Assembly: GCA_001695595.3 (NCBI GenBank)
Contig: MBPM02000101.1
Coordinates: 172,836-236,835, forward strand
Direction of reading: 5' to 3'
DNA: 64,000 nt
Source: Plasmopara viticola
Taxonomy: Eukaryota > Oomycota > Peronosporomycetes > Peronosporales > Peronosporaceae
In this document: in pieces, positions 10,334 to 21,401 of the stretch
How the letters are laid out: each line of letters begins with the position of its first letter
Numbering within the stretch: position 1 is the first letter of the stretch
The notes under the pieces: generated by a model
What the model was told of the DNA's origin: nothing
Databases searched by the model: none
Seen by the model: only the letters and a program-made list of their open reading frames with translations
Translations under genes and position numbers: made by a program

Positions 10334-10660
10334 ATGACACGTGGCAACCAGCGAGACACCGATCGTGCGGTGCGTACAGACATGCATCGTTTTTACTGCT
10401 GTGTTGTGTTAGTAGGCTTATGGGATTGGAGATTGAGTTGATTCCGTTCTACGTGTTGTGGTCAACAGCGTGCCCAGGCTCGGCAAGCTAAGAATGCAAA
10501 GACAACGTCTCAAGGAAATCCGCTTGCTAAGCGTGAGGCCGATGCGAAAGCACTACAAGAAAAAATTGCACGGAAGGCAGCAATGAAGGCTGAGGGCGGC
10601 GATGGTAAAGCTGACAATGGCAAGGTTGGCAAGAACGGCAAGCAGCAGAGGAAGAAATAG
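10334..10660 (+). CDS. SERF: SERF / 4F5 family small EDRK-rich protein, two exons
   Basis: Exon 1 is 10334-10369 and exon 2 is 10469-10660, joined across a 99 nt GT-AG intron (CG|GTGCGT ... CAACAG|CG) in phase 0. The 75-residue product starts MTRGNQRDTDR, nearly identical to the invariant MTRGNQRE start of SERF proteins. It continues with ARQAKNAKTTSQ and KREADAKALQEKIARKAAMK, and ends in a Gly/Lys-rich tail (GKNGKQQRKK). SERF proteins are small, very charged, disordered proteins that bind nucleic acids and acidic partners and modify protein aggregation. Its first exon is only 12 codons, so an ORF scan misses it. It converges with the EF-hand gene, whose 3' end is 184 bp away. Confidence 0.85.
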
Positions 10661-10844
10661 AGATGGGAGACGCGCAACAGGTGCTAGCTAGTCGCTGCTA
10701 AGTGTAAATGACTTTTATAATTAAAAGCGCTTTATTGGTGATGAAATGCATTTGCCAGCATGTTGGCTTGATGACGTGTTGTATAAATACGCTACTTTGG
10801 TCGACAAGTATATAGCAGTGAGGTAATGAAAAGAAAGCAACTTG

Positions 10845-11417
10845 TTACTCTAGTATGGCTCGAAAGTCTGCGAGGTTAACGCGACCGTCGCAATCAGCGT
10901 CTGCGCATGAGATGAGAATGTCCAAATCGTCTTCAGTCAGTGTACCGTAACCCAGTCGCTCGAACACATAGCGTAACATTTTCCGCGAGATGAAACCGGT
11001 TTCTGCCGGGTCGTACGCTTTAAAAGCTTCTGCTATTGGATCGAAATTTATAACATCGTTTGATAAAAGCAGCGTGCGGAGGTCTTCTTCTGTAAGGTCG
11101 CTCTCTTCGCCAAGTAAGAGATGCACGTTCTTAAGACTTGGGTCATCATAAAAAATGCCGAGTCGTGAGTGTAAATTGTCAAGTGTTACGCGACTTTTTT
11201 TTTCAATGTCGAGAAATTCAAACGCCATGTGGATTTGCTCGGGCGTCACGAGCACGCCACCGACTTCCTGCAACGTTTGAAAACAGATTAGTTACCACCT
11301 TGTGCAGTAAAATAACGGCCAGCATACATTTCTAAGTGGCACTTTGTCAATCTGAGAGTCTGGACGTAGCAAACTTGAGGTTGTTCTCTTTCGAGCTGAT
11401 CTCAGCTCGGTTGTCAT
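10845..11417 (-). CDS. EF-hand (calmodulin/centrin-like) protein, two exons
   Basis: Exon 1 (11417-11328) encodes MTTELRSARKRTTSS... through VPLRN. A 60 nt intron follows (GTATGC ... TTGCAG, 11327-11268), and exon 2 (11267-10845) continues in phase 0 with EVGGVLVTPEQ, giving 170 residues. At least three EF-hand-like helices-loops are visible. The last loop (DADCDGRVNLAD) is a plausible calcium site with Asp in the last position. The loop before it (DPAETGFISRKM) and the first one (DIEKKSRVTLDN) have lost several ligands. Overall layout resembles centrin/caltractin or calmodulin-like proteins, with a short basic N-terminus. Centrins act at basal bodies and in mRNA export, but the degenerate loops prevent a specific name. 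It is divergent from the THOC6-like gene. Confidence 0.8.
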
Positions 11418-11554
11418 GCTTTCTGCAATATATGCAATAAATAATACTCGACAAATCGTCAAGTGCTTTATTCTAAAAATACCTTGAAAGTAACTGCATT
11501 ACTTCCCAAATAGTAGTGTTCGTTATCTCGTTTTTAATCAAAGCTTAAAATACG
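11418..11554. promoter_or_regulatory. Short bidirectional promoter region
   Basis: Only 137 bp, mostly AT-rich, lie between the start codons of the EF-hand gene (minus) and the THOC6-like gene (plus). Both promoters and 5' UTRs must fit here or overlap the coding regions. Confidence 0.45.
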
Positions 11555-12851
11555 ATGATGGACCCAGCATTGTACGATGAGGATACCTACCGTGCCGAGC
11601 TGCAGCACAAAATGCGCATAAGTGAAACGATTGTGTATCAAGCAAAATTTGTACCAAAGAATTGGGCAGGTGACCAGACCGTGCTGGTGGCTGCAACGAG
11701 CTTGGGCTTGCTCCACGTCTACCTGCTCGACCCCATACTGAAGCCTTTTTATTGGGATCAAGTGGGACGCGGCGAGTCCGTTTTTTTATTAAAGTACATT
11801 TTGGACCCATTTTTTGACTATTTTGCTGTAGAATAACCGCAGCGCCAGGGCCGAACCTATCGTTCCAGGCGCACCCGACCCAAATTTACTCACTCCTCTT
11901 TGCTGGAGACGAAACAAACCCATTATTAATTAGGCAAGTTTATAAGTGTCACTGTATGGCAGTAAGCTCACAAGACTATTTCTCAATACTGACAGTGGAG
12001 GGGATGCGGACTTTCGCGTGTGGAAGTGGAAGGATATACTGGCAGCTGTGAAAGAGCCCATTTTAGCCAAGAAGCTGCACCCTGTTCATGTTGACCAATT
12101 GGAGCGTAAGACACTGGGAATTCGAGGAGCTCTTTTGCCAGCTTTTGAGATCAATGACATTGCGGTAAGCAAGACTACAGGACACTTGTTTTTGGCCGGA
12201 GGCGACAGCGTGGCACACGAGTGGGATGGAATGACACAGCAATTTACGCGTCAATTTAAAGGTCATAAGGATTATCTGCATGCAGTGGGTCATTTGCAGC
12301 AGTCTCAAGAGCTGGTGACGGGTTCAGAGGATGGCACACTCGGTATTTGGGACGTGCGGCAGGAGCATAAAGTGGAGTTTTTGCGACCTCAACCTGCAAC
12401 ACTGTCGAACGAGTCGTTTTTGCCAAGTCTCTGGGTGGGTACAATAGCACACGATGATGCTGAAATGTGGTTGGCTTGTGGTGGTGGCAGTAGCAAGCGT
12501 GCCCATGGCCGTGAAACGAACGATGGTTTTCTAGGCATGTGGCATCTCCCATCGCGTGTGCCCGTGCACTGCACCAAGACATCAAGTGATGTTCACGACC
12601 TCGTCTTTCACCATACGGAGCTATTAAGTGTGGGGAATGATGCGGGTCTAAAGAAGTGGAACCGTAGTTCTGGACAACTTCTTGCAGCAACTCGGTCGAC
12701 GTGTCCGTCCTGCCTTTTTTGCGTAGTCGACCACGCCACGGACGTTATTGCTGTGGGTGGCACAGCTCCTGCTATTGACATTTACACAATGCCTGGTGTT
12801 GTGAGCTTTTCCTTGGTAGTAGAGGACGAGGCGAGCTCAAAAGCTCATTAA
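11555..12851 (+). CDS. THOC6: THOC6/TEX1-like WD40 protein, three exons, GC-AG introns
   Basis: Exons 11555-11771, 11843-11933 and 11996-12851 join to 1164 nt, a 387-residue WD40 protein. THOC6 is a subunit of the THO/TREX complex that couples transcription to mRNA export. Evidence: exon 1 blade (LVAATSLGLLHVYLLDP), exon 2 blade (LSFQAHPTQIYSLLFAGDET), and exon 3 blades GGDADFRVWKWKDIL, GHLFLAGGDSVAHEWD, ELVTGSEDGTLGIWDVR, CGGGSSK followed by FLGMWHLPSRVPVHC (compare GGGP.L.LWHLRS in THOC6), and a final IDIYTMPGVVSFSLVV. Both introns appear to start with GC: G|GCGAGT (71 nt) and AG|GCAAGT (62 nt, perfect GC-donor consensus). No GT donor keeps the frame. It converges with the carrier gene, 81 bp away. 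Subunit identity is likely, not certain. Confidence 0.8.
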
Positions 12852-12932
12852 ACAAGAGAAATGTATAAACATACGTATCTTGAGCATTCTTTTGCTTTCG
12901 AACGGTAGCTGAACCCAGTCAACCAGCCCTTC

Positions 12933-13915
12933 TCAGCGATTAAAGTCGTGTTTATCAATCACACGTTTCATCAGCTCATTTGAAGTAAACATGATGGCAA
13001 CCGATGGGATCACTTTCATAAAATTCGGCACGAGACCCTTGTACAATCCGCGAGCCCCTTCCTCGCGAACAATTGTCCGAAGCCCATCTAAAGTATTCGT
13101 GTACTCTGTCGTACTATCGCGCATAGTGCTCAATTGAAAGCGACGTCGCAGAATGTCCAAGGGATAGGCCGCTGTTTGGCCGAAAGCGCCTGCAAGTGCT
13201 CCACACGCGAGTAGATACATGGCATCAGGATCACCATTTTCATTGCGTGGTACAGTCGTACGAAGCGTATCAAAGACAGTGAAATTGAGCCCCACGTAGG
13301 GTACAATGCCCCACAATGTTGGAAATATGCCTTTATAAATGCCACGCCAACCTTCAACTCGTACCACTGACGCAAGAACATTAAATACGCCAGTGTGTAC
13401 GGTCTTCGCGAGTCCACCTTGCACTGTCAAGCGTGCCCGAGCCGCATCAAGTGGGTACGTGACACAGACGGACACAACCCCAGCGATAGCACCACCGCAG
13501 AGCTTTTGAATTGATGTAAGCGTCTCGGCACCGTCAGAGACCAGCAGTGGTTTAAGCTTTTCAAACGTGGCGAATTGAATGGCCACGTACGGGAATACGC
13601 GGACGCAGTTTGCACCATTTCCTTTAAAATAGCCACGCAATCCTTCTTCAACGTAGATCTGCTGCAGCGATTGACTCATGGTGCGGTATTTGACTGGAGC
13701 AGCGCCAGTGTCTGCTTTTCCTTTCTTCACGTAGTCTTGGACTTGTAGCAGAATTTTGAGTCGCTCTAATGGTGCCACTGCTGTACGGGACGCACAGCCA
13801 GCAACTAGAGGAATGAAAAGTAAAAGCGACCTAGTAAGAGTTTTGCACTAGCAGTATCATAAGGCTAAGACGTACTGCCACCACAGACGAGATTCTGAAC
13901 ATCTTTCTTGTCCAT
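12933..13915 (-). CDS. Mitochondrial carrier family protein (SLC25), two exons
   Basis: Exon 1 (13915-13876, 13 codons plus one base, MDKKDVQNLVCGG) is joined by a 71 nt GTACGT...CTAG intron to exon 2 (13804-12933), restoring AGCASRTAVAPLERLKI at the start of the first helix; the product is 303 residues. Three repeats of about 100 residues each carry the carrier signature PxDxxR/K or its variant: PLERLK (about residue 25), PLDAAR (131) and PLDILR (228), each followed downstream by a GxxxxYKG or GYFKG motif. The sequence is closest in style to the CoA/adenine-nucleotide group (SLC25A42, SLC25A16/Leu5, SCaMC) because of GNGANCVRVFPYVAIQF and YPLDILRRR. Substrate cannot be fixed from sequence alone. 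It sits in the mitochondrial inner membrane. No EF-hand extension, so it is not a full SCaMC. Confidence 0.85.
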
Positions 13916-14094
13916 TGCAACATGGAGATCTACTCCATATACATACGATTCTAGCGCATAAAAATATACAAACAGACTCAGTGCAAATGGACGTTTAAAG
14001 GGTTATCATCGTATAGCCGATATGACGGGGTATTAACGTTGTGTAGTGAAAAAAGAATGTTTGTACTTCGCAAGCTCTTCCTCTCGTTGCCTAT

Positions 14095-15536
14095 TTAGAT
14101 CTTTCCTTTTAGCTGTGAGATGAGTAGACCGGCAGCAAACGCGACAACAACCATGCCAATCGAGTACAGTTGGCATTCTGGAGGCACAGGGCAGCCTCGA
14201 TAGATGGAAGAGTAGCCACACGCTGGGACCACTGGAATGCATGCTTGCAACTTCTTTTTCAGGTCCTTCGCCGCTTTCCCAGGCTGTGGTACCTTGTGTC
14301 CGCACTCAATGAACGCACCTTCAACTGCTTCCACTGTTTTCAAGATGTGATCCAAACGGCGAGTGCTTGGGCCCATATGGCCTATACGGAAATACTCCGT
14401 CTTGATGGCCTTGTGGAGACCCCCTGCAAGTGACACGCCACGCTTCACAACCTTTGGCAAAAAATCAGCGGCGCCCACCCCAGCAGGATAGCGCACACAT
14501 GTCAGTGTATTGGCACCACTATCTTCCGTAGTCACTAGCGAACAGCCAAGCGTCTTCATGGCCTCTTTTACAGCATCACCAATGAGCTGATGCTCTTTAA
14601 AGCGTTGCTCCATGCCGCCATTTGCAAGCAAAATGTCTAATGCGACGTTGAGGGCAAACAGGTGATTCACCGATGGCGTGGCAAAGTAACTGGGCTGTCG
14701 TGCTTCGTAGTTTTTCATAATTGGCAACCAGTTTCGCCAGTCGACATAGTATTTCACCTTGGACGTATTCTTTTCGAATAGTTGCAGCGCACGGGGACGA
14801 ATGACCATCAGACTGAGACCGGCTGGGACACCCAAGCACTTTTGTGAGCCTGTAAGCACTACGTCCAGGTCCCACTGCTTCATACGCGTCTCCTCGCCGC
14901 CAGTGGCACAAACTCCATCCACCACAATGACAGCGTTCGGCTGAAGGCGTCGGATTGCCGTTGCAAATTCATTTACATGAGAACGAACACCCGTGGACGT
15001 ATCCACGTGGGTAATTGTAACTACTTTAAATTTCGTGTCACCTTGTAGCGCCTTTTCCAACTCTAAAGTTGAAGGTTGCGAGCCAATCTGCACTCACAAA
15101 CAAGAGTCAAGCAGTGCATCGAAGCTAAGAGAGAGATTGAACTACCTTGCCACGGAGATGAGTGGTCTTGGCACCATAGCGCTCGAGGCATTCCGCAAAG
15201 TTGTCACCAAAGTATCCTACGAAACTTTTGTTAGATCTTGATACTCTGTGGTCGTAAATAAAGGAGCAAGGTACCATTGTTGACAATCAGCACGTTATCG
15301 CCTTCATTTACGAGGTTGGCGCCAACCATGTCCCAACCGAGCGTACCGGAGCCCGCCACCACGAGGGGTTGGCCATCAGGAGCCAAGAAAACCTTACGCA
15401 TCTTCTCAAGGCACTGACCAAAGATGTCAATCACCGTCTTGTCCACGTGCGAGATGCCCTCCATGGCAAACGACTTGAGCACACGAGGCTCAAACTCGAT
15501 GGGACCAGGATTCATGCACAGCACCGTTTTAGTCAT
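14095..15536 (-). CDS. AGXT: AGXT-like aminotransferase with C-terminal membrane span
   Basis: Exons 15536-15275, 15216-15146 and 15087-14095 (introns of 58 nt each, GT-AG) give 441 residues of a fold-type I PLP enzyme of the alanine-glyoxylate / serine-pyruvate aminotransferase family. It transfers amino groups to glyoxylate or pyruvate in photorespiration-like and serine metabolism. Visible motifs: MNPGPIEF near the N-terminus, GSGTLGWDMVGANL (substrate/PLP region), YFGDNFAECLERYGAK (middle exon), VVDGVCATGGE (PLP-binding Asp about 168), TGSQKCLGVPAGLS with the Schiff-base Lys about 194, and FRIGHMGPSTRR. Unusually, about 50 residues follow the normal C-terminus: a Cys/Pro-rich linker (CIPVVPACG) and a hydrophobic span (YSIGMVVVAFAAGLLISQLK) ending KGKI, so no PTS1 tripeptide. 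This suggests a tail-anchored enzyme. Confidence 0.88.
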
Positions 15537-15703
15537 GCTTTTGATTCAGATGTGCTTTTGATTAAGATACAATGGAGATAAGAGGGAGCGAGGAAATTTG
15601 CACCGTCGATTTTACAAAACCTTTTTGACAAAAGTTGTATCTAGAGCGAAAAAATAATGCCGAGGTTTTTTGGCGCTACACATTTTAATGTGCTATTTTT
15701 TCC

Positions 15704-16384
15704 TGGGATTTGATACGCAGCCGCGACTTTTGGTTAACTGGTCACCATATGAATGGTTTCATGACCTCTGATTAGCTTAACGGTTAATTCTCGGTCGGAT
15801 ATCAAATTTCAGATGTTACACCGCTGGTACAAAAATGTGATTCTTCGTCTCGTAGTATTCGCTCTCACATCGATTGATTGGCCCACAGTCAATTTCTGGG
15901 GCCATTTAAATCGTTTTGGTTGGGCTGCGCTTGACGCCATTTGCTGTTAGAACGACCTCACAAAAATTAATGCAGCCCAATGGAGCATCATACAATTACT
16001 ATTTGTGGGTAGTATGCTACTTTTGACGACATTGTGCTGTCGATTGAAAATAAATTAATCGCGGCAAATGTACGCGAAGTTGACATGGCACAGCCCGCCC
16101 CCAGTCTTGCAGCAATGAAAGTGTATAAACATACAAATACGTCTACTCGATTTAAATCCAATTAAGTGATAACCCGACAAGGTTGCGTCAAAGTCGCGTT
16201 TCTAAACGTGGAAGAAGTAGTTTTTGGGTAAAGAAGCATGTCTGAGCGGTGTAACAATTGAGAATTGATATCCGACCGAAGTCTTACTGTTTAGGAGCCA
16301 TGAAAGCCAATCGAAATAATTCTTATTTGGAGGGGTGGGGGCCAATTTACCAAAAGTGGTGGCTGCGAACCAAATCCCTTTTTT
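15704..16384. repeat. Inverted repeat of about 125 bp arms
   Basis: GGGATTTGATACGCAGCC near 15704 is mirrored by the complement of GGCTGCGAACCAAATCCC at 16361-16378. CGGTCGGATATCAA (15792) is mirrored by TTGATATCCGACCG ending at 16278. TGTTACACCGCT (15814) is mirrored by AGCGGTGTAACA (16245-16256). The arms are imperfect and surround about 420 bp. TGTTACA...TGTAACA ends resemble LTR termini, so this could be two solo-LTR ends in opposite orientation or a fold-back element. Confidence 0.6.
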
Positions 16385-17987
16385 CTTATCCTGTTCTACG
16401 TCTATTTGAAGGCAATCAATTAAGCCAATCGTGATGCTTAATGAATGTATCAATACTGTCAAATTTCCTGCCAGAATTAAGTATGGAAAACTATACCATA
16501 CGTTCGCAGACGCTGAGTTTTCAAAGCTATTTAAAGGAAACTGCCAATGATCGTAAGACTATGCATACGCCTCAAGAACTATTTTTCGAGATGATGACAA
16601 AGACGCAAGGATTATATTAAAGGTGAGCAATTCCGTGATAGGAGAGATGTATGATTACTAGTCGAGATCTTTTCTGGAAATGTAGACATCACGGTTCGTG
16701 TATCTTAGAGGAAACTTCCCCCACCTTTGTCTCCATGCCGTCTACTGCTCTTTGCTTATTAAAATTATTCAGCCATTTTAATACTTAAGCAAATGAAAAA
16801 AGCTGTGAAAGTCAAGGAAGAAGCGTTTGGAGTTGAAAAAGCAATAAGTGAAATGCTTTAAGAGCGTGGCTTCGCTTTGATTGCAGCGAACCATGCGGTA
16901 CTTACATGCCTATTGGCGTTTACACGCCGTCGCGTCTCGATCTACCGATATCATGCGTTAAAAGGGAATTTTTTGTGTTCAATTTGATGATTTATAGCCG
17001 TTGGTCTTCAGTTAGCCACCTTTCGTGCTGCAAACATCTGCATGGTTCAGCCAAGTGTCTTTTTTAGATTTTCTTTCGCAGGTATCGAAGACGCACGAAA
17101 GAAACGACTTAAACCCTAATAAAGTTAGTGCTACGATTGTTAGCGAGCGACAAAAATTACAAAAACGTTTAAAGATTCATGAGCGCACGGCTGCTGCAGT
17201 GGCAAACGCCTTCGTCTATATTCAACAATGACGCGATTGTCAAGTCACACTGAGCCAAGAAGGAGCGACCTATTTACTTTGATGCGTGTAATCTCGCTAA
17301 GAAATATTATATGAGCTCTAAGGTTGATATACAGATATTTAGCTACCATGTAACATACTTCCGCCCAAACTTTCCGTTAAAAATAGCTTAATTAAGGAGG
17401 CAATTTGCGGCAAAGATGATCTTTTTTATTATTCTTTTCACTGCTACTCACAGTGCATAAACAAACGATGAGCGCGATTTTCTGGAAACTCAAGCAAGAA
17501 TGGCAAAAGCTCCACTACACCATTGATTTTGGGCACAACTCATGATCTACTGTGCATACTACAAACCAATGTATTATGTATCTGCTCTTTAAGTGGGTGT
17601 ATCCGATGTCTACTCCAACCTTTTCTTAGGCATATAGAACTCCGTGCCGTTTCACAGCTCACGATCATATGAGCCGGATCCCTTGCCATGTCATAAGCAA
17701 TCCTCAATGTTGTGCTATCCGAATACATGATTGCTCGTGAAGTAGCATTCTACAAATTCTCTTTCAACGGTAAAGGCGAGATTTGCTGCAAATTTTAGGC
17801 AATCAGCTCTCTACTCTTCATAGTTTTGCACAGAAAATTATGTTTGTTCAGTGTATCACTCTTGAGCCGCTGCCGCGTGGCATAAAGTGATTATAGAGTT
17901 GGTCAACTTCATATTCAAGAGATCTTTTCAGATTGCTGGCATTCTTGCTATCCTCTGTAGTTTAACGTGAGGAGGGTTGTTGTGCCA

Positions 17988-18191
17988 TCACGATTCACTT
18001 CTAGAGGCCTCTGCTGAAATGCTGTTTCTTGCTAAGAGAATGTCACTTTCACGTATAGGAATCGGATAGAAGCCGTCTCTCAGATCAATGGCGGCAAGTA
18101 TGTCGGTGCTCAACATGAGTCCGAGCCCACATCTTTTCGGTAAGTTGTCGATCCATGTGGGTAAAGTCGTTTCATTCTTTTTCGAAAGCAA
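17988..18191 (-). mobile_element. Ty3/gypsy reverse transcriptase scrap
   Basis: The minus-strand frame contains ILAAIDLRDGFYPIPIRESD, which matches the second conserved block of gypsy reverse transcriptases (xAIDLRDGFYQxxxRESDI). Upstream residues keep a trace of the preceding block. Neither flank preserves the rest of pol, and the catalytic YxDD region is absent. A short degraded relic. Confidence 0.6.
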
Positions 18192-21100
18192 TGCGCCGAC
18201 TATTTTTATCTTTTTACGTAAAGAAATGGAAGTGGATATGGTGGAACACCCTTACTGCGACGTTCGATAAAGTTGATAACACACAATTGGTCGAACTTTC
18301 CGGACTTATTATGTAAAGAGGCCAGCCCTAGAAGACGGAGGATCGATGACGCATCGTGAGGTGGCTCGCGACGGCAGCAACATGGACCTAAATGAGGAAA
18401 AGAGTTTCCCGTGGACTGTCGTGCTATATAACCTGCTCGCCAGTCTCACATGAGTGGCATTTAACACATCTTCGATAGGAAAATAATATGTGAGCAAAAC
18501 TATAGCTGTAGAAGAGAAAAGCATGCTTTACTTTTCTTGAAAGAAAAATATCTCGCCACGAAAAAAATTATATAGTTTTAGTAACTGCACTTTAGATATA
18601 CAACATTTAATTTCATTTAGAAACTAGCGCCCAGCCCTTCAAACGTTTTTGTATTTATCGTAAATACCTTGCAAAACCTGAAAAAAATATCACATTGTAA
18701 TGTTTAGATTAAAAATATTGCAATACATTCGACTGAAATAAACGAATATAAAATACTTCTTTTAGCTCAATATCCAATTATCAAAATAGATATTGAGCTA
18801 GTGGTGATTTGGTCACCCGGAAGTATACCTTAAAATTCAGACTTGTTATTGTGATAACATGATATATATTGCAAAACATTTGTTGATGTAAATCTTTGAT
18901 TATTTTCTAACTGTCAAATCATTTTAACCAAGATTGTTCATTTCGAGCTGATCACAAGTTCTCCACTAATTATATCAGTACATTTGATAAACTTCCAATC
19001 AAATTTTTTACAGTCGTCTTATCTTTAATTTTTCGAAGGTAAACTTCATTAAATACATTCTTACATAATGTTATTTTACGGACTCGACCGACATCATAAA
19101 AGACGCTTTATAGTCAAAAGGAGACAATTTTAGTTGTTAATTTATCGTCCACCAATAATGTTGCATATCTAGAATTGAGTATACAACGACGAGAAGTTGT
19201 GTAAACACCACACCCGTACCAAATTTCGGCACTACAATTTATTGCTCTGGTCCATTACTTCATTGCGTAAAAGCCACAAAATTCCTAGCCTCATTCCAAA
19301 AATTAAAAATTAAAGGGTGTACAGAGGGTTACACTCGGCGAAAGTGACGACAATTTGATTAAATTTTCTGGAAGTAGCATAAATAGTCAACTTCGAGTAA
19401 TCACCTGCAATGGTGACACTAAGTATGCACTTAGACTAGACTAGAAGGAATTGTAATTTTACCACCGACTTAGAGATAAAGTGTCTTGTTCTCCACTTTT
19501 TTAGCGCTCTATCTTGCCAAAAGGTGCCCCAAATTGTCATTTCAAGTCGACAAAAATAGTATGGCGACCGCGAAACCATTAGTGTCGATTTCTACAAGCA
19601 CCACAGCGAGCTTGGGATCATGATCAGAAACGGCCTACATTATGAGTAGAAAATCGCGTACGGTCTAGTAACCAGCGTGCAAGAGCGCGCGAAATTTCTG
19701 CGCATGCCAAAGTCTAAGACATGACCTTGCAAAGCATAGAAACCGCAACTTAGTGGCGTGTCTCGTAGATATTGTGGACAAACCCTCCACGCGGTAAGAG
19801 AAAAGAGTCTTATGCTTGAGGCTGCTCAAGGCCAATTTGATATCACTTCGAATGCATCTACATAGTAAGAGATGAGGATAGTTTGCGACTAGCCGCTCGA
19901 GATTCACTCCTTTGCCATGCTGGTGACGCGGAACAGCAAGTTGCTCTTTCTTGCGGGTGAAAGCACCGGACGAATCTGGCTCGTAACGAAGTACAGTTTC
20001 TTTCACTTGACCGCGTCGACAAGCGGAGTGCATGAGAGAGCCGGGTCGCTTCGGTGAGCTTTCGTGTCAAGAATTATTGGATAGCTTGACGTTGATTTTC
20101 GGGGGTGGCTGGGCTCAACAGCGACGTTATGAAGACCGCGCTCTATTGTCATCAGGTGTGGAAAGCCAGTACGATACCCCACAACTTAAATGATCTTAGT
20201 AATGAAAAGCCAGCTTTTTTTTGAAATGCAAGTCTTGTTGCATAGATGGTCACCGAAGAGTTAGCTAAGCTCTGTTTATTTAAATTTTACCACGGTTGAC
20301 CATTTGCTTAAAGCAGCTTGCTAACTTACTCTTTAGAATGGACGAGTTCGCCAATATATCATTAAACAGTGATTGCAAAATCGAGATATGGTGAGCAATA
20401 TTTTTCGGTCGCTGTTGACGCAATCACCAAGCAGATGATCGCATCTATACGAGATTTACCTTGTTGTCAATTTGAGCATTTTTACTTCGTGTCTTTGTGC
20501 CTCCGCTAACGATTATCCCCAAACTGTGCATACGTTCCCACCGCATAGTCGTTTCGCTCCAAAACAGTTCGTTGTATCTCATCGTTATCTCATTACGTCT
20601 TTCCGTAACAGAACTCTCATAATCTGCTATCTGGCCAATGCTAGAAACTTTTGGTGATCGCGCCTTCTTTTAACCCTACCTACCTTTACTCTATCTGCTC
20701 CGATATGATGTTTCTAACAAATCATAGACCAACCATTTGCAATTGTCAAAACCACAGTAACTCACCCCAGTACGTCCTTGCTGCACGCCTGAATCTAGTT
20801 TTTTTCTTCAGCGGTATCGCAAAACTGGCACTAAAATAAGAATTTATTTTGACAAGGTTCGATTGCGCGTCTACTTAAAGTACAGCTCCAATAACCACAA
20901 TTCTCTTTATTATCATGCCAAAGTCTTATAATGGCCTACTTTCTAAAGTCTACCAACTATTTGGATCAACAAATTTACCCTCTTTAATCCACTACGCTCT
21001 TTTGCCGCTCACTCCACGATTATTGGATGACGTACGCAAACGGTGAGGATTCGAACCTTTGTAAGAGAGCCAAGCCTCAATAGTAAAATGGTTCACTCAC

Positions 21101-21401
21101 CGCGCGGTAATCGTACACGCACATAGTTATTACCGGTACAAAGTGCAACGCGTAAAAAAGACTCGACGTCTGGTACGGATACTGCTTCCGTGTATAATTC
21201 AACTAAGACCATCATATGGTCACGTCGATACGAAAGCGGCTACAAATCGACACGAGTGCCAATCTCTTCCGCGTCTTCCGCGTACAGGTACGGTGGCGCG
21301 CATCGCCGAAATGTAAGCCACTTTAAAAACTGCTCCGTGGCAGGTGACACTGTTCGACCTTTTGAGTGGTTTTCTCCAGCCAGTTTGCACTCGAGACCAC
21401 G

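Larger units (their letters stand above)
15537..21401. other. 5.9 kb gene desert with decayed repeats
   Basis: No intact gene was found. It includes an inverted repeat at 15.7-16.4 kb and a gypsy reverse-transcriptase scrap near 18.0 kb. The remainder, notably 18.5-19.6 kb, is strongly AT-rich. Short ORFs near 17.0 and 19.7-20.1 kb have no motif I can name. Confidence 0.6.

Noticed and set aside
11946..11995. Alternative start of the WD40 gene as a separate gene from base 11946
   Set aside because: The segment before 11996 lies within the intron; splicing from 11933 to 11996 rebuilds a WD40 blade, whereas the separate ORF would lack the first two blades.
21034..21110. tRNA-like sequence on the minus strand containing GGTTCGAATCC
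   Set aside because: The T-loop motif is present and CGGTGAG/CTCACCG can pair, but the T-stem does not form with proper spacing and the D- and anticodon arms cannot be placed. Total length is also too short.
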